Position numbers and translations under genes: made by a program
In this document: positions 9,899-18,672 of the stretch, one piece after another
Position numbering within the stretch: the first letter of the stretch is position 1
How the letters are laid out: each line of letters opens with the position of its first letter
The notes under the pieces: generated by a model
Told to the model about the DNA's origin: nothing
What the model saw: only the letters and a program-made list of their open reading frames with translations
Database searches by the model: none
Assembly: GCF_965208925.1 (NCBI RefSeq)
Contig: NZ_OZ242364.1
Span: forward strand, 1-64,000
DNA length: 64,000 nt
Reading direction: 5' to 3'
Origin: Poriferisodalis sp965208925
GTDB lineage: Bacteria > Actinomycetota > Acidimicrobiia > Acidimicrobiales > Poriferisodalaceae

Positions 9899-11866
9899 TC
9901 AGCTGTTGTCGGCGGCGGGGGGCACCGTGACCGTCACGGTGTAGGTGCGGACATCGGCGTTGTCGGTGTCGGGGTCGCCGTCGGCGTCATAGGACGACGT
10001 CACCGTGATCGTGTTCTCGCCCTCGGACAGCGTCACCGAGGTTCCTGTTCCGGTCGTGCCGTCGGCTGCCTCCCACGCGACCGTCACCGCTGCGTCGTCC
10101 GCGAACGCCGCCGCCGCGGTCACCGTCGCCGACATCGTTCCTGCCGCTGCCGTGCCCGAGTAAGCGAAGATGCCAGTCTGGAACAATCCGAAGTCCACAC
10201 CCGAGATCGACAGCGATTTCAGCGCCGACGAGACCGGCATGTTGTACGCATAGATCTTTTCGTCCTGGTGGTCGACGACCCACATAGTCGTCCCGTCGGA
10301 CCACAGCCCCACAGGATCGCCGTTCCCGGCGGCCGCCAGGGTGTTGAAGTCCAGATCGGCCCGGCGGTTGCCTGTGGCGAGGTCGTAGGCGTAGATCCTG
10401 TCGTCGTACGCATCGTCGACCCACAGGGTGAGCCCGTCAGACCACAGACCCCGCGGCGTACCGTTGCCGGCGGCGCGCCGGGTGCTGAAGTCCTTGTCGG
10501 CGTCGCGGTTACCGGTGGCCAGTTCGTATGCGTAGATCTTGGCATCCCCCCAATCGACAATCCACATCGTTGTGCCGTCGGACCAAAGGCCCATGGGGTC
10601 GCAATTCCCCGCTGAGCACGACGCGTTGATGTCCTTGTCGGCGTCACGGGCGCCCGTGTCGAGATCGTAGGCGTAGAGCTCTTGGCCGTAGCCCGCATCG
10701 GCGACCCAGATGGTGGTGCCGTCGGACCACAGACCCCGCGGAAAGTCGTTGCCGGCATCGTCGAGGGTGCTGATGTCCTTGTCGGCGTCACGGGCTCCAG
10801 TGGCCAATTCGTAGCCGTAGGCCCTGTCGAGGTTTCTGTCATCGGCGATCCACATGGTGACCCCGTCAGACCACACGCCGGTGGGATTCGGGTGGGTGGA
10901 GTGCCGCTGCAGAAGGACATCACGCTCCGGACTCCTCACGAATCCTGGCGCGAGGACCCGATTCAATTCGGCCTGTTGCTGGGCGAGCACCGCCGCTGTG
11001 GTCTCGGCGGTCCACGGCGACGCCGAGACCTTCCCTTCGACGCTGCGGAAACGCGCACGCATCTGCACCTTGTAGGTCGCGCCCCCCTGCAGGCCGCTCA
11101 GCGTGACCGAGGTGGCATCACCTGAGGGCCACTCGTTGCCGCGATGAGCCTCCTCATCCACGAACCGGAACGACAAGAACTCCAGATCCTCGCGGGCCCA
11201 GCTCACCCGATACTCGAATGGCACCAGCACCGGCGCCTCCCACGAGACAGTGAGCTCCCCCGGCGCACCGCTCGACAACACCACCTCGCCGATCTCGTTC
11301 TCGCCGAGCTCGCTCCCCTGCTGCTCATCGGGCAGTCCCTGCTGCTGGCCTTGAACCTGCAGATCTTGCTGCTGATCATGATGTTGCTGAGCAACAGGCG
11401 ACGACGACACCCCCGCGGTGACCTCATCGGTCCACGGCGACGCCGAGACCTTCCCTTCGACGCTGCGGAAACGCGCACGCATCTGCACCTTGTAGGTCGC
11501 GCCCTCGTCCAAGCCGGTCAATATGACCGAGGCGGCATCACCTGAGAGCCACTCGTTGCCGCGATGGGCTTCGTTCTCGGACTGGAACGACAAGAACTCC
11601 AGATCCTCGCGGGCCCAGCTCACCCGATACTCGAACGGCACCAGCACCGGCGCCTCCCACGAGACAGTGAGCTCCCCCGGCGCACCGCTCGACAACACCA
11701 CCTCGCCGATCTCGCGGCCGGACTCGCTCGCACCCACCGGCACCCCGAGACCGGCCAACAACACCACTGCGGCCGCCGGGACCAGCCAACGCCCCAGCCG
11801 GCCCCGCCGCGCACCGATGCCCGACGCCTGACCCGCCATCACCGCCGACACAACGCGATCCTGCAC
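9899..11866 (-). CDS. Secreted surface protein: two FN3 domains, WSDG five-repeat module, cadherin-like C-terminus
   Basis: About 655 residues. Start chosen at the GTG at 11866 because GGAAGGGG lies six bases upstream, matching the neighbouring gene's GTG start; an upstream ATG at 11893 has no comparable site. A signal peptide (core WLVPAAAVVLLAGLGV, site VGAS) is followed by two nearly identical FN3 domains (TVSWEAPVLVPFEYRVSW) joined by a Gln-rich linker. Then come five WSDG repeats, the most canonical in the window (GLWSDGTTIWVADAG...YAYDLDTGARDADKD), ending in IYAYNMPVSSALKSLSISG. A final cadherin-like domain ends in VTVPPAADNS, the ending shared with the gene at 27139 and the scrap at 13349. 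No membrane or wall anchor is visible. Confidence 0.85.
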   Translation of the reverse strand: MQDRVVSAVMAGQASGIGARRGRLGRWLVPAAAVVLLAGLGVPVGASESGREIGEVVLSSGAPGELTVSWEAPVLVPFEYRVSWAREDLEFLSFQSENEAHRGNEWLSGDAASVILTGLDEGATYKVQMRARFRSVEGKVSASPWTDEVTAGVSSSPVAQQHHDQQQDLQVQGQQQGLPDEQQGSELGENEIGEVVLSSGAPGELTVSWEAPVLVPFEYRVSWAREDLEFLSFRFVDEEAHRGNEWPSGDATSVTLSGLQGGATYKVQMRARFRSVEGKVSASPWTAETTAAVLAQQQAELNRVLAPGFVRSPERDVLLQRHSTHPNPTGVWSDGVTMWIADDRNLDRAYGYELATGARDADKDISTLDDAGNDFPRGLWSDGTTIWVADAGYGQELYAYDLDTGARDADKDINASCSAGNCDPMGLWSDGTTMWIVDWGDAKIYAYELATGNRDADKDFSTRRAAGNGTPRGLWSDGLTLWVDDAYDDRIYAYDLATGNRRADLDFNTLAAAGNGDPVGLWSDGTTMWVVDHQDEKIYAYNMPVSSALKSLSISGVDFGLFQTGIFAYSGTAAAGTMSATVTAAAAFADDAAVTVAWEAADGTTGTGTSVTLSEGENTITVTSSYDADGDPDTDNADVRTYTVTVTVPPAADNS

Positions 11867-11928
11867 GGCGCACCCCTTCCATGACCGCTCCATGCCCGGC
11901 GAGCCGCAGCCGCCCGGCGCCGCGCCAC

Positions 11929-11938
11929 GTCTAGCACA
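11929..11938 (-). promoter_or_regulatory. Possible -10 region for the surface gene starting at 11866
   Basis: Minus strand reads TGTGCTAGAC, placed about 63 bases before the chosen GTG, as in the homologous leader upstream of 9661. The leader sequences in between are also alike. Confidence 0.3.
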
Positions 11939-12057
11939 TTCGTACCAACACCTACGCACCGCCACAGCTCCGACTCTGTCGTGCGCCCTGCCGAGTTGCC
12001 GAGCGACACTGCCCGGTCTGTCATCCGCAATGTGGATAGTCAATTATCCTTTTGTGC

Positions 12058-13287
12058 ATGACCTACCTGCGGAGGCACATCGACGAACGCCTCACGCACC
12101 TCATGGACGTCCACCCGGCGTGCCTCGTCGAAGGGATCAGGGGCACCGGCAAGACGTCCAGCGCGCAGCGCCTCGCCCGATCGACGCTGCGCCTGGACGA
12201 TCCGCCTGTCGCCGCAATGGTCGCCGACGACCCCGAGGCTGCATACGGCTCCCTGCAGCCGCCCGTGCTGCTTGACGAATGGCAGCGAGTGCCCACAGTG
12301 TGGGATGCGGTACGTCGATCCATCGACGAGGAACGGTCGCCAGGCCGGTTCATCCTGAGCGGGTCGTCCCGGGCCGCGATGCGCACCGACGTTCATGCAG
12401 GCGCCGGACGCATCCTGCCGGTGCGTCTGCGTCCCATGACGCTGTCTGAGCGTCGGGGCACGGCACCGGCGGTGGCGTTCCGCGATCTCGCCGAGCACGG
12501 CATCGAGGCAGTCCGAGGCGTCCGCTCGCCGTTCTCGCCCGCCGAACAGGTGGCAGCGACCACCGAGTCCGGCCTGCCGGGCTACCTCGGCATGAGCGCC
12601 GCCGGCCACCACGAGGCGCTGCGGGCCTACCTCGATTTGGCGGTAGCCAGGGATCTGGCCGAGATCGCGCCAGCGCAGCGGGACATCACCAAGCTGCGCA
12701 ACTACGTGCGCGCGTACGGCGCCACCGTCGGCACGACTGCCGAGCACGCTGCGATCCACAATGCTGCGGGCGTCTCCAAGGCAACCGGCGAGACGTACCA
12801 CGATCTGCTCGTGCGGCTGGGTCTCGTCGAGGAGCTGACCGGTTGGTCGAACAACCTGCTCAAGCGCCTGACGCGTCGCCCGAAGCGACACCTCGTGGAC
12901 CCCGCACTGGCGGCCGCCGACCACCACGAGACGGCCGCCGTGCTGGAACTGCGGCGTGACCGGCTCGGACAGCTCTTCGAGAGCGCCGTGGTGTGCCAGA
13001 TCAGCGCGACCGCGGATGCCCAGGGTCTCGGCTGGCGATTCAGTCATCTGCGATCCGCCGGCGGGGAGCACGAGATCGACCTCGTGGCCGACCTGCCGGG
13101 GGGAGACGTGGTGGCATTCGAAGCGAAGCTGTCCCAGACCGTCAGCGCCGCCGAGACGCGCTCGCTAGCTGCGCTGCGCGACCGGCTCGGCGACGGCTTC
13201 CGTGCCGGCATCGTGGTGCACCCCGGCGCGACCGCCTACCGGCTCGGCGACCGGATCGCCGCAGCCCCCCTCGGCGTGCTGGTGTAG
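12058..13287 (+). CDS. AAA ATPase with DUF4143-type C-terminal domain
   Basis: 409 residues, same family as the 5710-6999 gene but on the opposite strand and clearly diverged. Motifs: Walker A EGIRGTGKTSSAQ, Walker B PVLLDEWQRVP, sensor ILSGSSRAA, and the C-terminal GGEHEIDLVADLPGG followed by VVAFEAKLSQT (nuclease-like E-x-K). Start at the ATG at 12058, where the family N-terminus (TYLRRHIDERL) begins; no ribosome-binding site precedes it, so the mRNA may be leaderless. It is convergent with the surface gene ending at 13446 and divergent from the one starting at 11866. Members are often called ATP-binding proteins without proven function. Confidence 0.85.
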   Translation: MTYLRRHIDERLTHLMDVHPACLVEGIRGTGKTSSAQRLARSTLRLDDPPVAAMVADDPEAAYGSLQPPVLLDEWQRVPTVWDAVRRSIDEERSPGRFILSGSSRAAMRTDVHAGAGRILPVRLRPMTLSERRGTAPAVAFRDLAEHGIEAVRGVRSPFSPAEQVAATTESGLPGYLGMSAAGHHEALRAYLDLAVARDLAEIAPAQRDITKLRNYVRAYGATVGTTAEHAAIHNAAGVSKATGETYHDLLVRLGLVEELTGWSNNLLKRLTRRPKRHLVDPALAAADHHETAAVLELRRDRLGQLFESAVVCQISATADAQGLGWRFSHLRSAGGEHEIDLVADLPGGDVVAFEAKLSQTVSAAETRSLAALRDRLGDGFRAGIVVHPGATAYRLGDRIAAAPLGVLV

Positions 13288-13307
13288 ACGCCCCGCACAA
13301 CCTCAAC

Positions 13308-13335
13308 GCACCCGCGGCGGAGCCGCTGCGGGTGC
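13308..13335. terminator. Hairpin between convergent genes
   Basis: GCACCCGC and GCGGGTGC form an eight-base perfect stem extended by GCGG/CCGC around a short loop. It lies 20 bases after the ATPase stop codon and before the next minus-strand stop. It has no T-run, so factor-independent termination is plausible but unproven; it could serve both strands. Confidence 0.5.
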
Positions 13336-13348
13336 CAGGTGCCGCCCG

Positions 13349-13436
13349 TCAGCTGTTGTCAGCTGCCGGCGGAACGGTGACGGTCACCGTGTAGGTGCGG
13401 ACATCGGCGTTGTCGGTGTCGGGGTGGTGGGCGTCG
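13349..13436 (-). pseudogene. Stranded 3' scrap of a cadherin-like surface gene
   Basis: Encodes the tail DTDNADVRTYTVTVTVPPAADNS and its stop codon, matching the ends of the genes at 9899 and 27139. No upstream portion of such a gene is attached: the frame runs back only into an unrelated frame of the gene ending at 13446. Best read as a leftover of recombination or gene replacement at this end. Confidence 0.75.
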
Positions 13437-13445
13437 GTCTCGCCC

Positions 13446-15836
13446 TCAGCCGGCGTCGAGGGCGTGGGGCCCGAACCTGTCAACGCGCGGGTCGTCGGGA
13501 TCAGAGCCGGGACCGGGCACAAACACCAGCGCCCGCTGCGCCACCGGCCGCCCGTCCGCGGTGCACACCGCATTCGCGCCCTCACAGCCCGACCCCTCGG
13601 GCACCGTCACCGTGAGGGTGCCCTCGCTGCCGACCCTGATCGTGATGTCCCACAGATCGCTGCGCCGCTCCACACGCTTGGCCTTGACCACCCGATGCTC
13701 AGAACTCACCAGCACCGCGCCGCCGTCGCGCATCGTCACATAGCTCACCGCCAACGGCTCGCTGAACCGCACCCGCACCACCAAATCAGTGCCCACACCC
13801 CCATGAGCATCAGGCACACCCTCGAAACCCGCCGTCAACGGCGGCAACCCCGACCCGTCAGACCCGTCAGACCCCGACTCGGACCGCTGCTCAGCAGCCA
13901 CCAACTCCTCAGGCTCCTCACCCAACAGCTCCCCCTGCTGCTGGGCAGGGATCTCGGCGAGCCGGGTGACATTGATGGTGTAGGTGCGCGCTATTCCGCC
14001 GTTGGCCACCGTGACCGTGATCTCGTTGGCGCCTTCGGCCAGCTCCACCTGGTGGCCGTCGGCCGGGTCAGCGTCTTCGGGCACGATCGTCACGTTCGCC
14101 TCCGCCATGTGAGCCGCGGCGGCGATCGTGGTGGACGTCGTGACTGCGGGCGCAACGAGGTCGTAGACGGGTTCGAGCGAGTCGAACTCGCCGATGTCCA
14201 TGCCGGTGAGCTCGAGCGATTCGAGCGCCGCCGTGGGCATTTCGTACACATAGACGCGGCGGTCGACCGTGTCCGACACGAACAGCCGCCACCCGTCGGA
14301 CCAGATGCCCCACGGGTCGTCGTTGCCCACCGCGTGCATGAGCGACGCGTCGATCTCCAAGTGCTCGAGGCGCGTGTCCAGCGACGGTCTCGATATCCCT
14401 GCGTAGGGGTACGACTCGGCGGTGTTGTCGTACACGTAGATGTGGTCGTCGGCGGGATCGACGATCCACATGTGCCTTCCGTCGGGAGACCACACGCCTG
14501 CGGGGTCGGTGTTGCCTTCGAGGTACAGCGTGTCGAGCAGCGCACGCTCGAGGTGTATGCGCGAGGTGTAGTCGCCGATGGCTCTGACGTCGGTGCTGCA
14601 GCTCGCGGTGGAAATGTCGTAGGCCCACAGCGAGGCCTCGTGACTGGTGTTCCAGGCAACCTCGGGGTCGGCGGACCACAAGATGCCGTCGTGCACCCAC
14701 AGGCCCGTGGCCTCCTCGTTCTGGTAGTGATACCCGTAGTTGCCCAGTTTCCCGAGGCAGAACTCAGATCCGGCGTACTCGCCGGTGTCCAGCCGGTAAG
14801 CGGAGACCCGGGCCGCGCTGGGCTGCCTCGGAGACCGGTTCAGCCCCGACTCGACAAGGCGCTCGGCAACCCACATCAGCTCGCCGTCCGATGCGAGGCC
14901 GCCGGCGGGTCGTCGTGGCACAGCCGAGTCGCCGGTGCGCACACGGGAGAGATCCGAGATGTCGCGCTCGGGCAGGCGCGCCATGGTCTCGAGGTCGTAG
15001 GCATAGACGCGAACGTCCTTGGTGTCCATGACCCACATGACCTCGCCGTCAGACCAGATGCCCCTCGGAGCGTCGTTGTCAGGATGGAGATCGCCGTAGG
15101 CGCCGACCGAGCCCGTGTCCCGGCCCAGGCGGAAGACGTACTCGTTGCGGGTGCTGCCGTCTCCCGACACCACCTCCACCCGCGCGGTGGTGGCGAGCCA
15201 GCGGTCGAGACGGATCTGGTGGCCCTCGGTGGTGATGTCCGCGTCACGCGGGTAGTACCTGACCTCGGCGGATGCATCGGTCGCCGCCGCGCTCACGGTG
15301 GTGTACTGCTGCCACGCGGGCAGCGCCAGCACATATTCGGCATTGTCGAGATCGCTGCCGTCGAAATCGAACGGCTGCGCGCCGCTGAACGAGACCGCCG
15401 ACAGTGTCGCCGTGTCGCTGAGGGCCGTGCCGGCTACGAAGACCGCCACGGTGTAGACGTCGACCTGGGCGTCGTGCAGCACCATCACGCCGATCGTGTT
15501 CGGTCCGGCGGACAGCTCGACCTGGTGGCCGTCGGTGTCGGGGTCGGCGTCGCCGGGCAATATCGCAACCTCGGCACCGGGGACTGTCGTTGTCGACACC
15601 GTCGTGGGCGACACCGAGTCGGCGCTTTCCAGCCGGACCTCGTAGTGATAGGTGTCCGCCGAGAACCCGCCTGGCAGAGCGATACCCGACAGCTCAAGCG
15701 CGGTGAGGGCCGTGTGCGGCTGCGCCGAGGCCGGCGGCACCAACCCCGAACCGGCCATCGCGGCCAGCCCAAGCACGCCGACTGCGATCGCGGTGCGCCT
15801 GCGCGGCGCACCGAGCTTCTGGGCGTTTGGGGCCAT
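13446..15836 (-). CDS. Secreted surface protein: cadherin-like domains and one WSDG five-repeat module
   Basis: 796 residues beginning MAPNAQKLGAPRRR with a signal peptide (core AVGVLGLAAMAGSGLV, site ASAQ). Two cadherin-like domains come first, then five divergent WSDG-type repeats (IWSDGEVMWVMD, LASDGELMWVAE, LWVHDGILWSAD, VWSPDGRHMWIVD, IWSDGWRLFVSD) ending in VYVYEMPTAAL, another cadherin-like domain, a Glu/Gln linker and the shared C-terminal beta domain. The ending differs from its relatives (DRFGPHALDAG) and directly abuts a scrap of a different gene end, so the last residues may have been replaced. No anchor motif; extracellular role inferred. Confidence 0.82.
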   Translation of the reverse strand: MAPNAQKLGAPRRRTAIAVGVLGLAAMAGSGLVPPASAQPHTALTALELSGIALPGGFSADTYHYEVRLESADSVSPTTVSTTTVPGAEVAILPGDADPDTDGHQVELSAGPNTIGVMVLHDAQVDVYTVAVFVAGTALSDTATLSAVSFSGAQPFDFDGSDLDNAEYVLALPAWQQYTTVSAAATDASAEVRYYPRDADITTEGHQIRLDRWLATTARVEVVSGDGSTRNEYVFRLGRDTGSVGAYGDLHPDNDAPRGIWSDGEVMWVMDTKDVRVYAYDLETMARLPERDISDLSRVRTGDSAVPRRPAGGLASDGELMWVAERLVESGLNRSPRQPSAARVSAYRLDTGEYAGSEFCLGKLGNYGYHYQNEEATGLWVHDGILWSADPEVAWNTSHEASLWAYDISTASCSTDVRAIGDYTSRIHLERALLDTLYLEGNTDPAGVWSPDGRHMWIVDPADDHIYVYDNTAESYPYAGISRPSLDTRLEHLEIDASLMHAVGNDDPWGIWSDGWRLFVSDTVDRRVYVYEMPTAALESLELTGMDIGEFDSLEPVYDLVAPAVTTSTTIAAAAHMAEANVTIVPEDADPADGHQVELAEGANEITVTVANGGIARTYTINVTRLAEIPAQQQGELLGEEPEELVAAEQRSESGSDGSDGSGLPPLTAGFEGVPDAHGGVGTDLVVRVRFSEPLAVSYVTMRDGGAVLVSSEHRVVKAKRVERRSDLWDITIRVGSEGTLTVTVPEGSGCEGANAVCTADGRPVAQRALVFVPGPGSDPDDPRVDRFGPHALDAG

Positions 15837-15930
15837 GATTCACCTCGGGTTTTGCGTGTCCCGGGACACCCATCGAGGCTAGCTCACCTTGATTTGACCA
15901 GCTCATACATGCCGATCCATCGATATAGGG

Positions 15931-16075
15931 GTGCTCTGGGTGACGCGGTGTCGGGCGGGCGCAGTGCCTGCGGGCGCACAGAGCTCGGATCCGCCGACGG
16001 CCGATGATGCGTCGTCGAGCATGATGATCCTGTCGGCCGTGGTCGCGCCATTGGACCAGACTCCCCCGAGCCATC
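15931..16075. pseudogene. Scrambled fragments of surface-protein genes
   Basis: On the plus strand, 15961-16020 encodes AVPAGAQSSDPPTADDASSS, matching the signal-peptide cleavage region of the gene at 7154-9661. Immediately next to it, on the minus strand (about 16027-16075), lies a blade fragment GVWSNGATT followed by AD, as if nine bases coding for MWV had been deleted. Neither is attached to a working gene. This 150-bp patch lies just upstream of the plus-strand gene and looks like recombination debris. Confidence 0.6.
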
Positions 16076-16167
16076 TCGGTGACGCTCACGGGCTAGGAGG
16101 AGGGTGCCGCCTGCACGGTGCGGGTCCGCGCACGCTTCCGCAGCGTTGGTGGTGTGTGTGGGCTGGC

Positions 16168-18645
16168 ATGATGGTGTCAGGCTGGTTTGGCTGGGGGTTT
16201 GGGGTGTCTGTTCGGGGTGCGGTTGGCGGTGTGGTGCGTCGGTTGTGGTCGGCGGTGTTGGCGATCGTGTTGGTGGCCGGTGTTGCGGCGCCGGCGGGCG
16301 CTGAGGATGTTGGTGCGGGCGATGGCGGTGCGGCGTGGGTTCGTGTGGGGGGCAGCGATGTTTCGTTGGGCGCGGGTCATGTGCTGCCGTATTCGCTGTG
16401 GTCTGACGGTGTGACGCTGTGGGTGAGCGATCCGGTGGCGGGCAGCGTGCTGGCCTATGACCTGGGGTCGGGCGAGCGCCGCGCGGGCCGTGATGTGGAC
16501 GGGTCCGCGGTGGGGTTCTGGATGCCGATGGGCATCGGCGGCGACGGGTCGGTGCTGTGGGTGAGCGATCTGGCGAGCGAGAAGGTGTACGGGTTCGATC
16601 GTGCCAGCGGCGCGTTGTCGCCGGCGCGCACGGTGGATCCGGGGTTCTCGCCGCGTGATGTGTGGTCTGACGGTGTGACGCTGTGGGTGGCCGATCCCGG
16701 CGGGGGCGTGTTGGCGGCGTTCGACGCCGCGACCGGCGAGACGCTGGAGGGTCGGTCGCTGGCGGGGGTGGTGGGGTCGGGCACGCGTGGGCTGTGGTCC
16801 GACGGGACCACGATGTGGGTCGCCGACGGCCCCGCGGCGGCGATCCGGGCCTATGAGGTGGCGTCGGGCGAGGCGAGGCCGCAGTCGGGGTTCGACGGTC
16901 TGGCTGATGCGGGGAACTCCGAGCCGGCGGGGATCTGGTCAGACGGCGACACGATGTGGGTGCTGGACCACCTGCAGCACCAGGTGTTCGCCTACCGCAT
17001 GGCACCCAACACCGCACAGCCGCCCCAAACCCAACACCAAACCGACCAGCAAGACCAGCAGCAGCAAGGGCAGGCAGATCAGCAGGACCAGGGTCAGCAG
17101 CAGGACGCCGAGCAGCAGGACCAACAGCAGCAGGGTCAGGCTGATGGGCAGGCCGACGAGCAGCAGAACGGCGACGAGCAGCAGGACCAGCAGCAGCAGC
17201 AAGAGCAGGCAGATCAGCAGGACCAAGCCGACGAGCAGCAGGACCAGCAGCAGCAGCAAGAGCAGGCAGATCAGCAGGACCAAGCCGACGAGCAGCAGGA
17301 CCAGGCCGACGAGCAGCAGGACCAACAGCAGCAGGGTCAGGCTGATGGGCAGGCCGACGGTCAGCAGAACGGCGACGATCAGCAGGGCGAGGAGCAGCAG
17401 CAAGAGGCTGACCAAGCCGATCAGCAGCAGGCGGTGGTGCGGGCTGAGAACGAGATCGGCGCGGTGGTGGTGTCGAGCGATGCTGCGGGTGAGTTGACGG
17501 TGTCGTGGGAGGCGCCGGTGCTGGTGCCGTTCGAGTACCGGGTGAGCTGGGCGCGTGAGGATCTGGAGTTCTTGTCGTTCCGGTTCGCGAACGAGGCTCA
17601 TCGCGGCAACGAGTGGCCCTCAGGTGATGCCACGTCGGTGACCCTGAGCGGTCTCGAGGAGGGCGCCGCCTACAAGGTGCAGCTGCGGGCGCGGTTCCGC
17701 GACGCCCGGGGCAAGGTGTCAGCGTCGCCGTGGACCAACGAGACCACAGCGACCGTGCACTCAGCGACGACGCTGCTCGCCCAGCAGCAGGCCGAACAGC
17801 GCGACGAACAGGACGACGGCGAGTCTTCCCAGCACCAAGGGCAGGGCACCCAGGACGATCAGGACGCCGAGGAGCCCCAGATCGAGCTGTCCCCACCGCA
17901 GATCGAGTTCGTCGAGTTCGTCGAACAAGACGACGACGAGGAAGAGCCCGTCGCCGCCCAGCAGAACACCGACGACGAAGCCGAGCTGGCCGAAGGGGTC
18001 TTGGTCTCCAATCTTCGCTTCGGCAACAGCGACGGGCCGTGGGAGGGCTATGTCAGAAGTGGCGAGGCGACCGTGGGGCCGGCGCCCCAGGTGGTTTCGT
18101 TCACCACCGGCAGCGCTGGGCGGTACCGGTTCAACGGCATCAAGGTACGCGGTCGGCGCGGGGACAGTCTCTGCACAACTCCGGACCCGCTCGTGACGCT
18201 GCACAGCAACGACGGCTCCGCGCCCGGCGGTGTGATATGGGAGTCCGCCGACCGGTCAGTCCCATGGGACGGGGGCGGATGTGGCACGTTGCTGGCGACC
18301 CTCACCGATCCGAGTCGATTCTTGCCGCTTCCCTACTGCGACCGCTGGTCGCTGAACGCGAATGTGCACACCATCGTTGACGCAGTCTTCACGGTGCCGT
18401 CGGGCTCGGTGATCCTCGAGCCCGACACCACGTACTGGTTGTCGTTCACGATTCACAACAAGGACCTCCGCGCATCGGGCGAGAGATGGGTCGTTCAGGG
18501 CACGAAATCGCTTGACCAGGATGCAGCCGAGGGCTGGTCCATCGGCGATTTCCGTCTGTCCATATGGTCTTATGCGTGGTATCGATACCAGAGCATTCCC
18601 GCATTCGACCTGCTGGCCGAACTCATCGAAGACACCGATGAGTAG
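16168..18645 (+). CDS. Secreted surface protein: WSDG five-repeat module, Gln-rich stalk, FN3, anchor-like C-domain
   Basis: About 825 residues. Start at the ATG at 16168 (MMVSGWFGWG), just before the signal peptide; the frame is open further upstream only through gene scraps. The signal core (LWSAVLAIVLVAGVAAPAGAED) is followed by five WSDG repeats ending in FAYRMAPN. A Gln/Asp/Glu-rich stalk of about 140 residues, one FN3 domain, a Glu-rich segment and a C-terminal beta-rich region (VVSFTTGSAGRYRFNGIKV) resembling choice-of-anchor R domains complete it. It is the only surface gene of region 1 on the plus strand and the full-length relative of the broken copy at 1-2135, so the two form an inverted pair. 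No ribosome-binding site is obvious. Confidence 0.83.
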   Translation: MMVSGWFGWGFGVSVRGAVGGVVRRLWSAVLAIVLVAGVAAPAGAEDVGAGDGGAAWVRVGGSDVSLGAGHVLPYSLWSDGVTLWVSDPVAGSVLAYDLGSGERRAGRDVDGSAVGFWMPMGIGGDGSVLWVSDLASEKVYGFDRASGALSPARTVDPGFSPRDVWSDGVTLWVADPGGGVLAAFDAATGETLEGRSLAGVVGSGTRGLWSDGTTMWVADGPAAAIRAYEVASGEARPQSGFDGLADAGNSEPAGIWSDGDTMWVLDHLQHQVFAYRMAPNTAQPPQTQHQTDQQDQQQQGQADQQDQGQQQDAEQQDQQQQGQADGQADEQQNGDEQQDQQQQQEQADQQDQADEQQDQQQQQEQADQQDQADEQQDQADEQQDQQQQGQADGQADGQQNGDDQQGEEQQQEADQADQQQAVVRAENEIGAVVVSSDAAGELTVSWEAPVLVPFEYRVSWAREDLEFLSFRFANEAHRGNEWPSGDATSVTLSGLEEGAAYKVQLRARFRDARGKVSASPWTNETTATVHSATTLLAQQQAEQRDEQDDGESSQHQGQGTQDDQDAEEPQIELSPPQIEFVEFVEQDDDEEEPVAAQQNTDDEAELAEGVLVSNLRFGNSDGPWEGYVRSGEATVGPAPQVVSFTTGSAGRYRFNGIKVRGRRGDSLCTTPDPLVTLHSNDGSAPGGVIWESADRSVPWDGGGCGTLLATLTDPSRFLPLPYCDRWSLNANVHTIVDAVFTVPSGSVILEPDTTYWLSFTIHNKDLRASGERWVVQGTKSLDQDAAEGWSIGDFRLSIWSYAWYRYQSIPAFDLLAELIEDTDE
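17016..17440 (+). repeat. Gln-rich stalk repeats
   Basis: Reiterated codons for QQDQADEQQDQQQQ-type peptides, including a 63-base block that occurs twice in tandem near 17170-17290. It links the repeat module to the FN3 domain, and its length differs from that of the homologous tract at 1525-1775. Confidence 0.75.
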
Positions 18646-18672
18646 TCGCCTTCGGGATCAGAGCCGGGGCCT

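Noticed and set aside
13395..16007. 870-residue open frame on the plus strand
   Set aside because: It is the antisense of the 13446-15836 surface gene. GC-rich codon bias keeps the opposite strand open, and the translation (poly-Arg/Gly/Val) has no domain, start site or signal peptide.
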